Assembly (NCBI GenBank): GCA_900550165.1
Contig: URQY01000002.1
Coordinates: 1-64,000 of the forward strand
Length of the DNA: 64,000 nt
DNA from: an uncultured Eubacteriales bacterium
Lineage (GTDB): Bacteria > Bacillota > Clostridia > Oscillospirales > Oscillospiraceae
Direction: 5' to 3'
The first letter of the stretch is position 1. Each line of letters begins with the position of its first letter. Both the position numbers and the translations under genes were made by a program. The notes under the pieces were generated by a model. That model was not told where the DNA came from, did no database searches, and worked only from the letters and a program-made list of their open reading frames with translations. Shown here one piece after another: positions 41,182 to 49,860 of this stretch.

Positions 41182-42108
41182 ATGCGTGTTATTGACATTG
41201 AAAATATTGTGACGAATATGCGGGACGATACCCGCTTTGTCCTGCGCTGCGAGGAGGTCTTCCACGACAAGATCAGCTCCGCCGCGGCGAGCATCCTGAT
41301 GAATAAGCGCCAGAAGCCCATCGTCTGCCTGACGGGGCCGAGCGGCTCGGGCAAGACGACGACCGCCATGCGCCTGCGCGAATACCTCGAAAACCTCGGC
41401 GTGAAGGTGTGCATGCTCAGCATGGACAACTTCTTCCTGCCGCTCGATCAGCGCCCGCCCGAGGCGAGCGACTGGGAGTCGCCCTACTGCGTGAACCGCC
41501 AGTGGCTCATCGACGATATCCACCGCCTGATGGACGGCGAGCTCGTCAAGCTGCCGGTCTACAACTTTAAGGACGGCATCGTCGGCGGCTACAAGCCCAT
41601 GCAGGGCGATAAGGATGCCATCATCATCGCCGAGGGCATCCATATGCTCAACCCCCTCATCTTTGATGAGCTCAAGGGCGAGGCCACGGGCGTTTACGTC
41701 GCCCCGCGCACGCGCATCATCACCGAGAAGGACCGCATCGTTCGTCCCGAGCAGCTGCGCGTGGCGCGCCGCATGATCCGCGACTATCAGGGCCGCGGCC
41801 ATTCCCTGCGCCAGACGGTCGAGCGCGCCGAGAGCGTCGATCGCGGCGAGCAGAACTACATCATGCCCAATAAGCCCAACGCGAGCATCCACATCGACAC
41901 CTTCCACGACTACGAGCCGTGCATCCTTGCGCGCTACCTCAAGGACATTCCGGAGTTCTACAGCCAGCTGGACGATACCTTTATCGCAGAGCACGGGCTG
42001 AGCGACCTCTTCGACGTTGTCAACTCCGTGCCGCCGCTTCGGACCGACTATGTGCCGCTCGATTCCATCGTGCGCGAGTTTGTCGGCGGCAGCTGCTTTG
42101 AGTATTAA
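41182..42108 (+). CDS. Uridine kinase-like P-loop nucleoside kinase
   Basis: 308 residues. P-loop GPSGSGKTTTAMRL (about 52-65) and MLSMDNFFLPLDQRPP resemble uridine kinase/phosphoribulokinase family enzymes. The protein is longer than Udk (about 210) because of an N-terminal extension and a C-terminal domain (PPLRTDYVPLDSIVREFVGG). It probably phosphorylates a nucleoside or sugar in salvage, given the neighbouring deoC/deoD genes; the exact substrate is not determined. Confidence 0.85.
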   Translation: MRVIDIENIVTNMRDDTRFVLRCEEVFHDKISSAAASILMNKRQKPIVCLTGPSGSGKTTTAMRLREYLENLGVKVCMLSMDNFFLPLDQRPPEASDWESPYCVNRQWLIDDIHRLMDGELVKLPVYNFKDGIVGGYKPMQGDKDAIIIAEGIHMLNPLIFDELKGEATGVYVAPRTRIITEKDRIVRPEQLRVARRMIRDYQGRGHSLRQTVERAESVDRGEQNYIMPNKPNASIHIDTFHDYEPCILARYLKDIPEFYSQLDDTFIAEHGLSDLFDVVNSVPPLRTDYVPLDSIVREFVGGSCFEY

Positions 42109-42206
42109 ATTGGCAAAATATGACAACAAAATGTAATTTTTCCTATGAATTATACGAAAGATAATCGAAATCCGGCGTTTTGACGCGAAAAAGGGAGGGA
42201 GAGCAA

Positions 42207-42722
42207 GTGCATTCTGACGAGCGGCGCAAAGCTATCGCGAGCATCCTGCGCGCGGCAGACGGACCTATCAGCGCCTCTGCGCTGGCGGAGAAATTCTCCG
42301 TTTCCCGGCAGATCATCGTGGGCGATATCGCGCTTTTGCGTTCCTCCGGCGAGGAGATCCTTGCGACCCCGCGCGGCTATGTGACGCCGAAGGAGGCGCG
42401 CGGCCTTCTTCGTCAGATCGCGGTGAAGCACACGCCGCAGCAGATGGAGGCTGAGCTCAACACCATTGTCGACAACGGCTGCACGGTGATCGACGTGATC
42501 GTTGACCACCCGGTGTACGGGCAGCTCACCGGCCCGCTGCAAATTGCCAGCCGCTACGAGGTCGGGCAGTTCATCGAGCGGTGCAGGAATGCAGAGCCGC
42601 TCTCCCGCCTGACTGACGGCATCCACCTCCATACGCTCCTCTGTCCCGACGAGGCGGCCTTCGAGCGCACGAAGGATGCGCTGCGCGCGCTTGGGCTTTT
42701 ATTGGAGGAAAGCGGAAATTAA
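42207..42722 (+). CDS. niaR: NiaR-type transcriptional repressor (HTH plus 3H domain)
   Basis: 171 residues. N-terminal winged helix (ISASALAEKFSVSRQIIVGD) and a C-terminal 3H domain with three conserved His positions (AVKHTPQQ, VDHPVYGQL, GIHLHTLLC). NiaR-type proteins repress NAD synthesis or niacin-uptake genes when niacin is present. The GTG at 42207 is preferred over the upstream TTG at 42180 because GGGAGGG lies before it. It is followed by a promoter and operator-like inverted repeat in front of a transporter gene. Confidence 0.85.
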   Translation: MHSDERRKAIASILRAADGPISASALAEKFSVSRQIIVGDIALLRSSGEEILATPRGYVTPKEARGLLRQIAVKHTPQQMEAELNTIVDNGCTVIDVIVDHPVYGQLTGPLQIASRYEVGQFIERCRNAEPLSRLTDGIHLHTLLCPDEAAFERTKDALRALGLLLEESGN

Positions 42723-42725
42723 GGG

Positions 42726-42754
42726 TTGACAATCCTGCGACAAGCGATTATAGT
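42726..42754 (+). promoter_or_regulatory. Promoter of the EIIC_2-like transporter gene
   Basis: TTGACA (42726-42731), 17-base spacer, TATAGT (42749-42754), a near-perfect sigma-A promoter; the inverted repeat below overlaps its end. Confidence 0.8.
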
Positions 42755-42792
42755 GTCATGGACACGTGTCAAGACACGTCGTCCGTGACACT
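42752..42792. promoter_or_regulatory. Candidate NiaR operator (nested inverted repeat)
   Basis: Core ACGTGTC-AA-GACACGT (42764-42779) is a perfect inverted repeat; an outer pair AGTGTCA (42752-42758) and TGACACT (42786-42792) flanks it. It covers the -10 region and the likely transcription start, a position expected for a repressor site. Assigning it to the adjacent NiaR protein is inference. Confidence 0.7.
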
Positions 42793-42815
42793 ATTTTTTA
42801 GGTTGTGAGGATATC

Positions 42816-43889
42816 ATGGAAACAATAAAAGCATTCTGCAAGCGCAAAAACATTGAAGTTTCGGCCAAGCGCTACGGCATCGACGCGCTCGGCGCGATGG
42901 CGCAGGGTCTCTTCTGCTCGCTGCTCATCGGCACGATCATCAAGACGCTCGGCGCACAGCTCGGCGTCCCGTTTTTGACGGATATCGGCACTTATGCAAT
43001 GTCCGTCTCGGGCCCTGCGATGGCCGTCGCCATCGGCTACGCGCTCAAGGCTGACCCGATGGTGCTCTTCTCCCTCGCGGCGGTGGGCTATGCGGCCAAC
43101 GCCGAGGGCGGCGCGGGCGGCCCGCTCGCCGTGCTCATCATTGCCGTCGTCGCCGCCGAGTGCGGCAAGGCCGTGAGCAAGGAGACGAAGATCGACATTT
43201 TGGTCACGCCCGCTGTGACGATCTTGGTCGGCGTGGCGCTCGCCAAGTGGATCGCGCCGCCCATCGGCACGGCGGCTTCCGCCTTCGGCATCGTCATCGA
43301 CAACGCGACCAAGCTCCAGCCGTTCTGGATGGGCATTGCCGTCTCCGTCCTTGTCGGCGTCGCGCTCACGCTGCCGATCTCTTCTGCCGCCATCTGCTCG
43401 GTGCTGGGCCTCACCGGTCTTGCCGGCGGCGCGGCCGTTGCGGGCTGCTGTGCGCAGATGGTCGGCTTCGCCGTGATGAGCTTCAAGGAAAACCGCTGGG
43501 GCGGCCTTGTTTCGCAGGGGCTCGGCACCTCAATGCTCCAGATGCCGAACATCGTCCGCAATCCCCGCGTGTGGATCGCGCCGACGCTTGCCTCCGCCAT
43601 TACCGGCCCCATCGCAACGTGTGTGTTCCGTCTTGAGATGAACGGCGCGCCCATCAACTCCGGCATGGGCACCTGCGGTCTCTGCGGACCCATCGGCGTG
43701 TGGACGGGCTGGCTCGCCCCGAGCGAGGAAGCTATCGCCAAGGGCGCAGCGGCGATGGCGCCCACGGGCTTTGACTGGCTGGGCCTTGTGCTCGTCGCCA
43801 TCGTGCTGCCCGCCATTCTTGCCCCGCTCATCAATATGGTCTGCCGCCGTCTCGGCTGGGTCAAGGATGGCGACCTCAAGCTCGATTGA
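42816..43889 (+). CDS. EIIC_2-family membrane permease, likely NiaR-controlled
   Basis: 357 residues with about 8-10 membrane helices, annotated-type match to PTS EIIC_2 proteins: YAMSVSGPAMAVAIGYALKA, GGAGGPLAVLIIAVVAAECG and NSGMGTCGLCGPIGVW. No EIIA or EIIB domain is present, and no other PTS gene is near, so classic sugar phosphotransfer is doubtful. Position behind niaR and the operator suggests uptake of a niacin-type compound; this is inference. It is the only gene of its transcription unit, ending before a terminator. Confidence 0.75.
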   Translation: METIKAFCKRKNIEVSAKRYGIDALGAMAQGLFCSLLIGTIIKTLGAQLGVPFLTDIGTYAMSVSGPAMAVAIGYALKADPMVLFSLAAVGYAANAEGGAGGPLAVLIIAVVAAECGKAVSKETKIDILVTPAVTILVGVALAKWIAPPIGTAASAFGIVIDNATKLQPFWMGIAVSVLVGVALTLPISSAAICSVLGLTGLAGGAAVAGCCAQMVGFAVMSFKENRWGGLVSQGLGTSMLQMPNIVRNPRVWIAPTLASAITGPIATCVFRLEMNGAPINSGMGTCGLCGPIGVWTGWLAPSEEAIAKGAAAMAPTGFDWLGLVLVAIVLPAILAPLINMVCRRLGWVKDGDLKLD

Positions 43890-43959
43890 GGATATGACGT
43901 GTAAAAAGTGTGGACTTTTTGTAAAGAATCCCATCAATTATCACAAAAAAAGTAAAATC

Positions 43960-43994
43960 GGGGAGAATCGGACTTGATTCTCCCCTTTGCTTTT
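43960..43994 (+). terminator. Terminator after the permease gene
   Basis: GGGGAGAATC (43960-43969) and GATTCTCCCC (43976-43985) followed by TTTGCTTTT. The -35 box of the next promoter lies in its loop. Confidence 0.85.
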
Positions 43995-44002
43995 GCTATA
44001 CT
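43974..44002 (+). promoter_or_regulatory. Promoter of the BMP lipoprotein gene
   Basis: TTGATT (43974-43979), 17-base spacer, TATACT (43997-44002), overlapping the preceding terminator hairpin. Confidence 0.75.
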
Positions 44003-44083
44003 GTCAGACGAAGTGCGTCCGCACTTCAAAATAAACCGGAGGACGGGGGACCGTCTGCCGGGAAAATAAGGAAGGATAGAAGA

Positions 44084-45250
44084 ATGAAGAAGTTTTTTGC
44101 AATGCTTCTTGCTCTCGTTATGGTTCTGTCCCTCGTTGCCTGCGGCGATAAGAAGACCGACGACAACCAGGACAACAACACCGACGATCAGCAGGGCGCG
44201 ACCGTCACTTACACCAATCCCGATGACATCGAGGACAACATGACGTCCGAGGACGGCAAGTATGAAGTCGCTTTCGTCACCGACGTTGGCCAGCTGAAGG
44301 ACAAGTCCTTCAACCAGGGCACTTTCGACGGCGTGAAGCTCTATGCCGCCAACAACGGCCTGAGCTACAAGTACTATCAGCCCGCCAACGGCGATCAGGC
44401 CACCGATGACGACCGCTACGACGCTATGAAGGCTGCCGTGGACGGCGGCGCCAAGGTCATCGTCTGCGCCGGCTTCATGCAGGGCGCTGCCCTCGAGAAG
44501 GCTGCTAAGGAATTCACTGACACCAAGTTCGTCTTCATCGACGGTTGGTCCCTCGGCCTTGACAACGTTGCGGGCATCGCCTTCAACGAAGAGCAGTGCG
44601 GCTACTTCGCCGGTTACGCTGTCGTCAAGGAAGGCTACGAGAAGCTCGGCTTCACCGGCGGCGGCGGCGGTACCAACCCCGCCTGCATCCGTTACGGCTG
44701 GGGCTTTGCTCAGGGCGCGAACGACGCTGCCAAGGAAATGGATAAGACCGTCGACCTGAACTACTCCTGGGAGTACGGTGCTTCCTTCCAGGCTTCTCCC
44801 GAGCTGCAGACCATGGTCTCCGGCTGGTACTCCAACGGCACTGAGATTGTCTTCGCCTGCGGCGGCTCCATGTTCCAGTCCGTTGCTGCTGCCGCTTCCG
44901 CTGAGGACGGCAAGGTCGTCGGCGTCGACGTCGACCAGTCCAGCGAGTCCGAGACTGTTGTGACCTCCGCCATGAAGGGCCTGAGCGACGCTGCCTCCTG
45001 GGCCATCGCCAAGGTCTACGACGGCACCTGGGACGAGATCGGCAATGCTGCCACCTCCCTCGGCGTTGCCGAGAATGCTGTCGGCCTGCCGACCGCTACC
45101 TGGTCCATGGAGAACTTCACCGTTGCCGACTATGAGGATCTCTTCCAGCAGGTTCTCAACGGTGACATCACCATCGACAACAACTCCGAGATGGCCAACC
45201 CCGCTGAGGGCGGTCTGACTAACGTCAACGTCAACTACATCGGCGGCTGA
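44084..45250 (+). CDS. BMP/PnrA-family nucleoside-binding lipoprotein
   Basis: 388 residues. Signal peptide and lipobox LVACG (Cys20), then an acidic Asp/Asn linker and the BMP domain starting YEVAFVTDVGQLKDKSFNQG, with KVIVCAGFMQGAALEKAAKE. It captures nucleosides outside the cell for the ABC importer encoded next (513-residue ATPase and two permeases). It is followed by a strong terminator, so the binding protein has its own transcript, in keeping with higher expression. Confidence 0.92.
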   Translation: MKKFFAMLLALVMVLSLVACGDKKTDDNQDNNTDDQQGATVTYTNPDDIEDNMTSEDGKYEVAFVTDVGQLKDKSFNQGTFDGVKLYAANNGLSYKYYQPANGDQATDDDRYDAMKAAVDGGAKVIVCAGFMQGAALEKAAKEFTDTKFVFIDGWSLGLDNVAGIAFNEEQCGYFAGYAVVKEGYEKLGFTGGGGGTNPACIRYGWGFAQGANDAAKEMDKTVDLNYSWEYGASFQASPELQTMVSGWYSNGTEIVFACGGSMFQSVAAAASAEDGKVVGVDVDQSSESETVVTSAMKGLSDAASWAIAKVYDGTWDEIGNAATSLGVAENAVGLPTATWSMENFTVADYEDLFQQVLNGDITIDNNSEMANPAEGGLTNVNVNYIGG

Positions 45251-45270
45251 TCTTCAATATGCAACATAAA

Positions 45271-45306
45271 AAAGAGCGGAAAGCCTCTGGCTTTCCGCTC
45301 TTTTTT
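45271..45306 (+). terminator. Terminator after the BMP gene
   Basis: AAAGAGCGGAAAGCC with GGCTTTCCGCTCTTTT around a TCT loop; T run follows. Confidence 0.9.
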
Positions 45307-45340
45307 CGCTTTCTGACAGCAAAGGACAGAAGAAAACCTT

Positions 45341-45369
45341 TTGCTTTTCTGCCTGTGGTGTGGTATAGT
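45341..45369 (+). promoter_or_regulatory. Promoter of nucleoside ABC transporter genes with palindromic boxes
   Basis: TTGCTT (45341-45346), 17-base spacer, TATAGT (45364-45369). The palindrome GGTATA-G-TATACC (45362-45374) covers the -10, and CCATA-AC-TATGG (45373-45384) follows, so a repressor may bind here. Confidence 0.7.
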
Positions 45370-45442
45370 ATACCATAACTATGGTTTCCGTCCTCGCAGC
45401 GCAGCGCGTGCGGGCCATCAAAACGGAAGGAGGGCGAAAAGC

Positions 45443-46984
45443 TTGGAGAATCAGTATGCCATCGAAATGCTGAACATCACGAAGAAATTCCCCGGTATTA
45501 TCGCCAACGACAACATCACCTTACAGCTCAAAAAGGGTGAGATCCATGCCCTGCTCGGTGAAAACGGCGCGGGCAAATCGACCCTGATGTCGGTTTTGTT
45601 CGGCCTTTACCAGCCGGAGGAGGGCGTCATCAAGAAAGATGGCAAGGTCGTGTCCATCAAGGACCCGAACGACGCCACCGCGCTCGGCATCGGCATGGTG
45701 CACCAGCACTTCAAGCTGGTGGATGTGTTCACCGTGCTCGACAACATCATCCTCGGCGCGGAGACGACGAAGTGCGGCTTTTTGCAGAAAAAAGAGGCGC
45801 GCAAAAAGGTCGAGGAGATCTCGAAGCGCTACGGCCTGAATGTCGACCTTGACGCCAAGGTCGAGGATATCACGGTCGGTATGCAGCAGCGCGTCGAAAT
45901 TCTGAAGATGCTGTATCGCGACAACGAAATTCTCATCTTCGACGAGCCGACCGCGGTGCTCACCCCGCAGGAGATCGAAGAGCTGATGGCCACGATGAAG
46001 GAGTTTGCCCGCGAAGGCAAATCCATCCTCTTCATCTCCCACAAGCTCAACGAGATCATGGAGGTCTCCGACCGCGTGAGCGTTCTGCGCAAGGGCAAGT
46101 ACATCGGCACGGTCAACACGAGCGAGACCACCAAGCAGGAGCTGTCCAACATGATGGTCGGCCGCCCCGTGCAGCTTGAGGTCACGAAGGACGAGGCCAA
46201 GCCCGCGGGCGAGGTGCTGAAGGTCGACCACCTCTGCGTCCACTCCCACGTGCAGAAGCGCAACGCCGTGAACGACGTTTCGTTCAACGTCCGCGCGGGC
46301 GAGATCGTCTGCATCGCCGGTATCGACGGCAACGGCCAGACCGAGCTTGTCTACGGCCTGACGGGTCTTGACAAGCCGTCCTCCGGCACGATCACCCTCT
46401 GCGGCAAGGATATTTCCCATGCCTCCATCCGTCATCGCGGCGAGCATATGAGCCACATTCCCGAGGACCGCCACAAGCACGGTCTCGTGCTCGACTTCAC
46501 GCTCGAGCAGAACATGGTGCTCCAGCGCTTCAACGAGCCGCGCTTTGAAAACCGCGGCTTCATCAACAACAAGGCCGTGCGCGACTACGCCGAGGAGCTC
46601 ATCCAAAAGTTCGACGTGCGCAGCGGTCAGGGCCCCATCACGCGCGCCCGCTCCATGTCCGGCGGCAACCAGCAGAAGGCGATCATCGCCCGCGAGGTCG
46701 ACCGCGACAAGGACCTCATCGTCGCCGTGCAGCCCACGCGCGGCCTTGATGTCGGCGCGATCGAGTTCATCCACAGCCAGCTCGTCGCCGAGCGCGACCG
46801 CGGCAAGGCGATATTGCTCGTCTCGCTCGAGCTGGACGAGGTCATGAGCCTGTCCGACCGCATCCTCGTCATGTACGAGGGCGAGATCGTCGGCGAGCTC
46901 GACCCGAAGAAGACCACCGTCGAAGAGCTCGGCCTTTACATGGCCGGCGCAAAGCGCGCGGCAAAGGAGGAGACGGCAGTATGA
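45443..46984 (+). CDS. Nucleoside ABC transporter ATPase with two ABC domains (YufO/PnrC-like)
   Basis: 513 residues. The first domain has Walker A GENGAGKST (residues 39-47) and VEDITVGMQQRVEILKML; the second has GIDGNGQTELVYGL (a degenerate Walker A, as usual for RbsA/YufO) and RSMSGGNQQKAIIAREV. It drives nucleoside import. The open frame reaches 45341, but TTG at 45443 (LENQYAIEMLNI) follows GGAAGGAGGG and is chosen. It overlaps the next permease gene. Confidence 0.92.
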   Translation: MENQYAIEMLNITKKFPGIIANDNITLQLKKGEIHALLGENGAGKSTLMSVLFGLYQPEEGVIKKDGKVVSIKDPNDATALGIGMVHQHFKLVDVFTVLDNIILGAETTKCGFLQKKEARKKVEEISKRYGLNVDLDAKVEDITVGMQQRVEILKMLYRDNEILIFDEPTAVLTPQEIEELMATMKEFAREGKSILFISHKLNEIMEVSDRVSVLRKGKYIGTVNTSETTKQELSNMMVGRPVQLEVTKDEAKPAGEVLKVDHLCVHSHVQKRNAVNDVSFNVRAGEIVCIAGIDGNGQTELVYGLTGLDKPSSGTITLCGKDISHASIRHRGEHMSHIPEDRHKHGLVLDFTLEQNMVLQRFNEPRFENRGFINNKAVRDYAEELIQKFDVRSGQGPITRARSMSGGNQQKAIIAREVDRDKDLIVAVQPTRGLDVGAIEFIHSQLVAERDRGKAILLVSLELDEVMSLSDRILVMYEGEIVGELDPKKTTVEELGLYMAGAKRAAKEETAV

Positions 46985-48237
46985 AAAAAGAACACTTCCT
47001 GCAAAGCGAAGGCTTCAAGACCGTCGCAGCCTCGGTCCTCTCCATCCTCATCGGTCTCGCCGTCGGCAGCATCGTCATCCTCATCGTGGGTCTCACGAGC
47101 CCCAATCTTTCGCTCTCTTCCGCATGGGACGGCATCCGCATCGTGTTCGGCGGCCTCTTCTCCACGGGACGCAGCGCCTCCGGTACGCTGACGTGGGGCT
47201 TCAACCCGACAAACATCGGCAATATGCTCTTCCGCGCCACGCCGCTCATCATGACGGGCCTTTCCGTCGGCATGGCGTATAAGACGGGCCTTTTCAATAT
47301 CGGCGCGCCGGGCCAGTACCTTATCGGTACGCTCGTGTCGCTCTCCATTGCCCTCGGCCTTCCGTCCGAGACGATGTCCACCACGCTCATCTGGCTGCTG
47401 GCCTTCCTCGGTGGCACGCTCGCGGGTGCGATCTGGGGCGCGATCCCCGGCCTTTTCAAGGCGCTGCTCAACATCAACGAGGTGCTCGCCTGCATCATGA
47501 CGAACTGGATCGCGGCAAACCTCGTCACGTGGCTTTTCGATATCAGTAATTTCAAAAATGTGACCGAGTCCACCAAGACCGGCTACATCTATAAGACGGC
47601 CTACAACGGTGTCGCCACCGCGAAGATGGGCCTTGACAAGCTTTTCCCGAGCTCTCAGGTCAACGGCGGCATTATCATCGCCGTCCTCTTTGCCATCGCC
47701 GTTTATGTGATGATGTCCAAGACGACCTTCGGCTATCAGCTCAAGGCCTGCGGCGCCAACCGTCATGCCGCGCGCTATGCCGGCATCAATGACAAGCGCA
47801 ATATCGTCGTCTCCATGGCCATCGCGGGCGGACTGAGCGCGGCGGGCGCTTCGCTCTATTACCTCTCCGGCAATACGGAGTTCTTCTGGTCCACGTACCA
47901 GTCGCTCCCCGCCATCGGCTTCAACGGCATCCCGGTCGCGATGCTTGCCTCCTGCAATCCCGTCGGCATCATCTTCACCTCGCTGTTCATGTCGATGCTC
48001 GATATCTCGGGCCTGCAGCTGACGAACCTGACGGCCTACAATGAGTACATCACGGACGTCATCATCGCCGTCATCGTCTACCTGAGCGCCTTCTCTCTGG
48101 TCATCAGAATGTGGATCGGCAAGCTCGGCAAGAAAAAGGACGGCGGCGCGGACGCCAACGCGGAGAGCACACCGGCGGCAGCTCCCGCAGCGGCCGATGT
48201 ACAAGCGGAAACGGAGAAAGGAGGCGACGCAAAATGA
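46981..48237 (+). CDS. Nucleoside ABC transporter permease (YufP-like)
   Basis: 418 residues, 8-10 helices. GLSVGMAYKTGLFNIGAPGQYLIG is the BPD_transp_2 signature, and ACGANRHAARYAGINDKRNIVVSMAIAGGLSAAG (in part ACGANRHAARYAGIND) the cytoplasmic coupling loop. A C-terminal Ala/Glu-rich tail of about 30 residues is unusual but not unique. The ATG at 46981 overlaps the ATPase stop. Confidence 0.92.
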   Translation: MKKEHFLQSEGFKTVAASVLSILIGLAVGSIVILIVGLTSPNLSLSSAWDGIRIVFGGLFSTGRSASGTLTWGFNPTNIGNMLFRATPLIMTGLSVGMAYKTGLFNIGAPGQYLIGTLVSLSIALGLPSETMSTTLIWLLAFLGGTLAGAIWGAIPGLFKALLNINEVLACIMTNWIAANLVTWLFDISNFKNVTESTKTGYIYKTAYNGVATAKMGLDKLFPSSQVNGGIIIAVLFAIAVYVMMSKTTFGYQLKACGANRHAARYAGINDKRNIVVSMAIAGGLSAAGASLYYLSGNTEFFWSTYQSLPAIGFNGIPVAMLASCNPVGIIFTSLFMSMLDISGLQLTNLTAYNEYITDVIIAVIVYLSAFSLVIRMWIGKLGKKKDGGADANAESTPAAAPAAADVQAETEKGGDAK

Positions 48238-49265
48238 CATTCCTCATTCAGCAGACGCTCATTTATGCTGTCCCTCTGATGATCGTGGCGCTCGCAGGCG
48301 TATTTGCCGAGCGCAGCGGTATCATCAACCTGGCGCTTGAAGGTATCATGGTCTTCGGCGCGTTCATCGGCGTGTGGTTTGTGCGCATTTTGCAGACGAG
48401 CGACGCCATCCTCTCCCTCAAGCAGAGCGGCAACTGGGTTGCGCTTCAGGGCGTCGAGCTGCTCACGATGCTGGTCGCGGCGATCTTCGGCGCGCTCTTC
48501 TCCCTGCTTCTGAGCTTTGCGTCCATCAACCTGCGCGCCGACCAGACCATCGGCGGCACGGCGCTCAACCTGATGGCCCCCGCGCTCGTGCTGTTCTTCA
48601 TCCGCATCATCGCCAACCAGAATACGCTCCAGATGCTCACGGGCGACGCGGCGAGCTGGTTCATGATCAAAAAATCCACGCTCGGCATCGACAAGAGCAC
48701 CGACCTGGGCTTCCTTGGCGAGACGTTCATCAACAAGGTCTACCTTGCAACCTACATCTGCATCCTGCTGTTCATCATTCTGTCGATTTTGCTCTATAAG
48801 ACGCGCTTCGGCCTGCGCCTGCGCGCCTGCGGCGAAAATCCGCAGGCGGCGGATTCGCTGGGTATCAACGTCTATAAGATGCGCTACGCGGGCACGACCA
48901 TTTCCGGCGCACTTGCCGGCATGGGCGGCTTTGTCTACGCGCTGACGACTGCGAACTGCGCCTCAAACGGCGACGTTGCGGGCTTCGGCTTCCTTGCGCT
49001 GGCTGTTATGATCTTCGGCAACTGGAAGCCGCTGAACATCGCGGGCGCATCCCTGCTGTTCGGCCTCTTCAAGTGCATCGCGGCAAGTTATGCGAGCATC
49101 GACATCAACGGCGACGGCGTTTTCATGCTGGCGGAGATCGGCATCAGCGCCCATCTCTACCGTATGCTGCCCTATATCGTCACGCTGCTCGTGCTGGCGT
49201 TCACGTCCAAGAGCTCCCGCGCTCCCAAGGCCGAGGGCATTCCCTACGACAAGGGTCAGCGGTAA
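48234..49265 (+). CDS. Nucleoside ABC transporter permease (YufQ-like)
   Basis: 343 residues. ALAGVFAERSGIINLALEGIM is the diagnostic loop of this permease class; RACGENPQAADSLGINVYKM is the coupling helix. The ATG at 48234 overlaps the previous stop (ATGA), with AAAGGAGGCG upstream. It is last in the operon and is followed by a terminator. Confidence 0.92.
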   Translation: MTFLIQQTLIYAVPLMIVALAGVFAERSGIINLALEGIMVFGAFIGVWFVRILQTSDAILSLKQSGNWVALQGVELLTMLVAAIFGALFSLLLSFASINLRADQTIGGTALNLMAPALVLFFIRIIANQNTLQMLTGDAASWFMIKKSTLGIDKSTDLGFLGETFINKVYLATYICILLFIILSILLYKTRFGLRLRACGENPQAADSLGINVYKMRYAGTTISGALAGMGGFVYALTTANCASNGDVAGFGFLALAVMIFGNWKPLNIAGASLLFGLFKCIAASYASIDINGDGVFMLAEIGISAHLYRMLPYIVTLLVLAFTSKSSRAPKAEGIPYDKGQR

Positions 49266-49273
49266 TGTACATC

Positions 49274-49308
49274 AAAAAGCGGTATGGCAATGCCATACCG
49301 CTTTTTTG
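49274..49308 (+). terminator. Terminator after the nucleoside ABC operon
   Basis: AAAAGCGGTATGGC and GCCATACCGCTTTT around an AAT loop followed by T run. Confidence 0.9.
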
Positions 49309-49332
49309 CAAACGAAATCTATGGAGAGAACT

Positions 49333-49794
49333 ATGGAGATCAGAGAAATTACGACTCCCGATGAAAAGCGGCACATTACGCGCTTTATTTTAGAATCACT
49401 GCCCGACTGGTTTGGTATTCCAGAGGCGCGCGAGGAATACATCGAAAAGAGTGTTAAGCAGCCGTTTTTCGCCGCGTTCGACGGCGAGAACGCCGTCGGC
49501 TTCCTTTACCTTGCCGAAACGGGGAAGGATACGGCGGAGCTTTGCGTCATGGGCGTGCTGAAAGAATATCATCGCCATGGCGTCGGCAAAGCGCTCTTTG
49601 CGTCGGCGAAACAGCGGGCGAAGGAGCTTGGCTACTCGTTTTTACAGGTCAAGACCGTGCAGATGGGAAAGTATCCCGAGTACGACGCGACGAACCGCTT
49701 TTACCTCGCGCTCGGCTTTCGGGAGTTCGAAGTCTTCCCAACACTCTGGGACGAATGGAATCCGTGCCAGATCTACGTGATGAGCCTGAAATAA
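49333..49794 (+). CDS. GNAT-family N-acetyltransferase
   Basis: 153 residues. Acetyl-CoA pyrophosphate-loop motif KEYHRHGVGKALFASAKQRA and the downstream FYLALGFREFEVFPTLWDEW are typical of GNAT enzymes. Substrate unknown. ATG at 49333 is preferred over 49321 because GGAGAG lies 7 bases upstream of it. It is a single gene between two transport operons and VanW. Confidence 0.88.
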   Translation: MEIREITTPDEKRHITRFILESLPDWFGIPEAREEYIEKSVKQPFFAAFDGENAVGFLYLAETGKDTAELCVMGVLKEYHRHGVGKALFASAKQRAKELGYSFLQVKTVQMGKYPEYDATNRFYLALGFREFEVFPTLWDEWNPCQIYVMSLK

Positions 49795-49860
49795 GAAAAT
49801 TTTGGAACTTTCTCCCGCCGTTTTGCGTCTATAAAAGCAAAAGACAGAGGAGGGAAGCAT

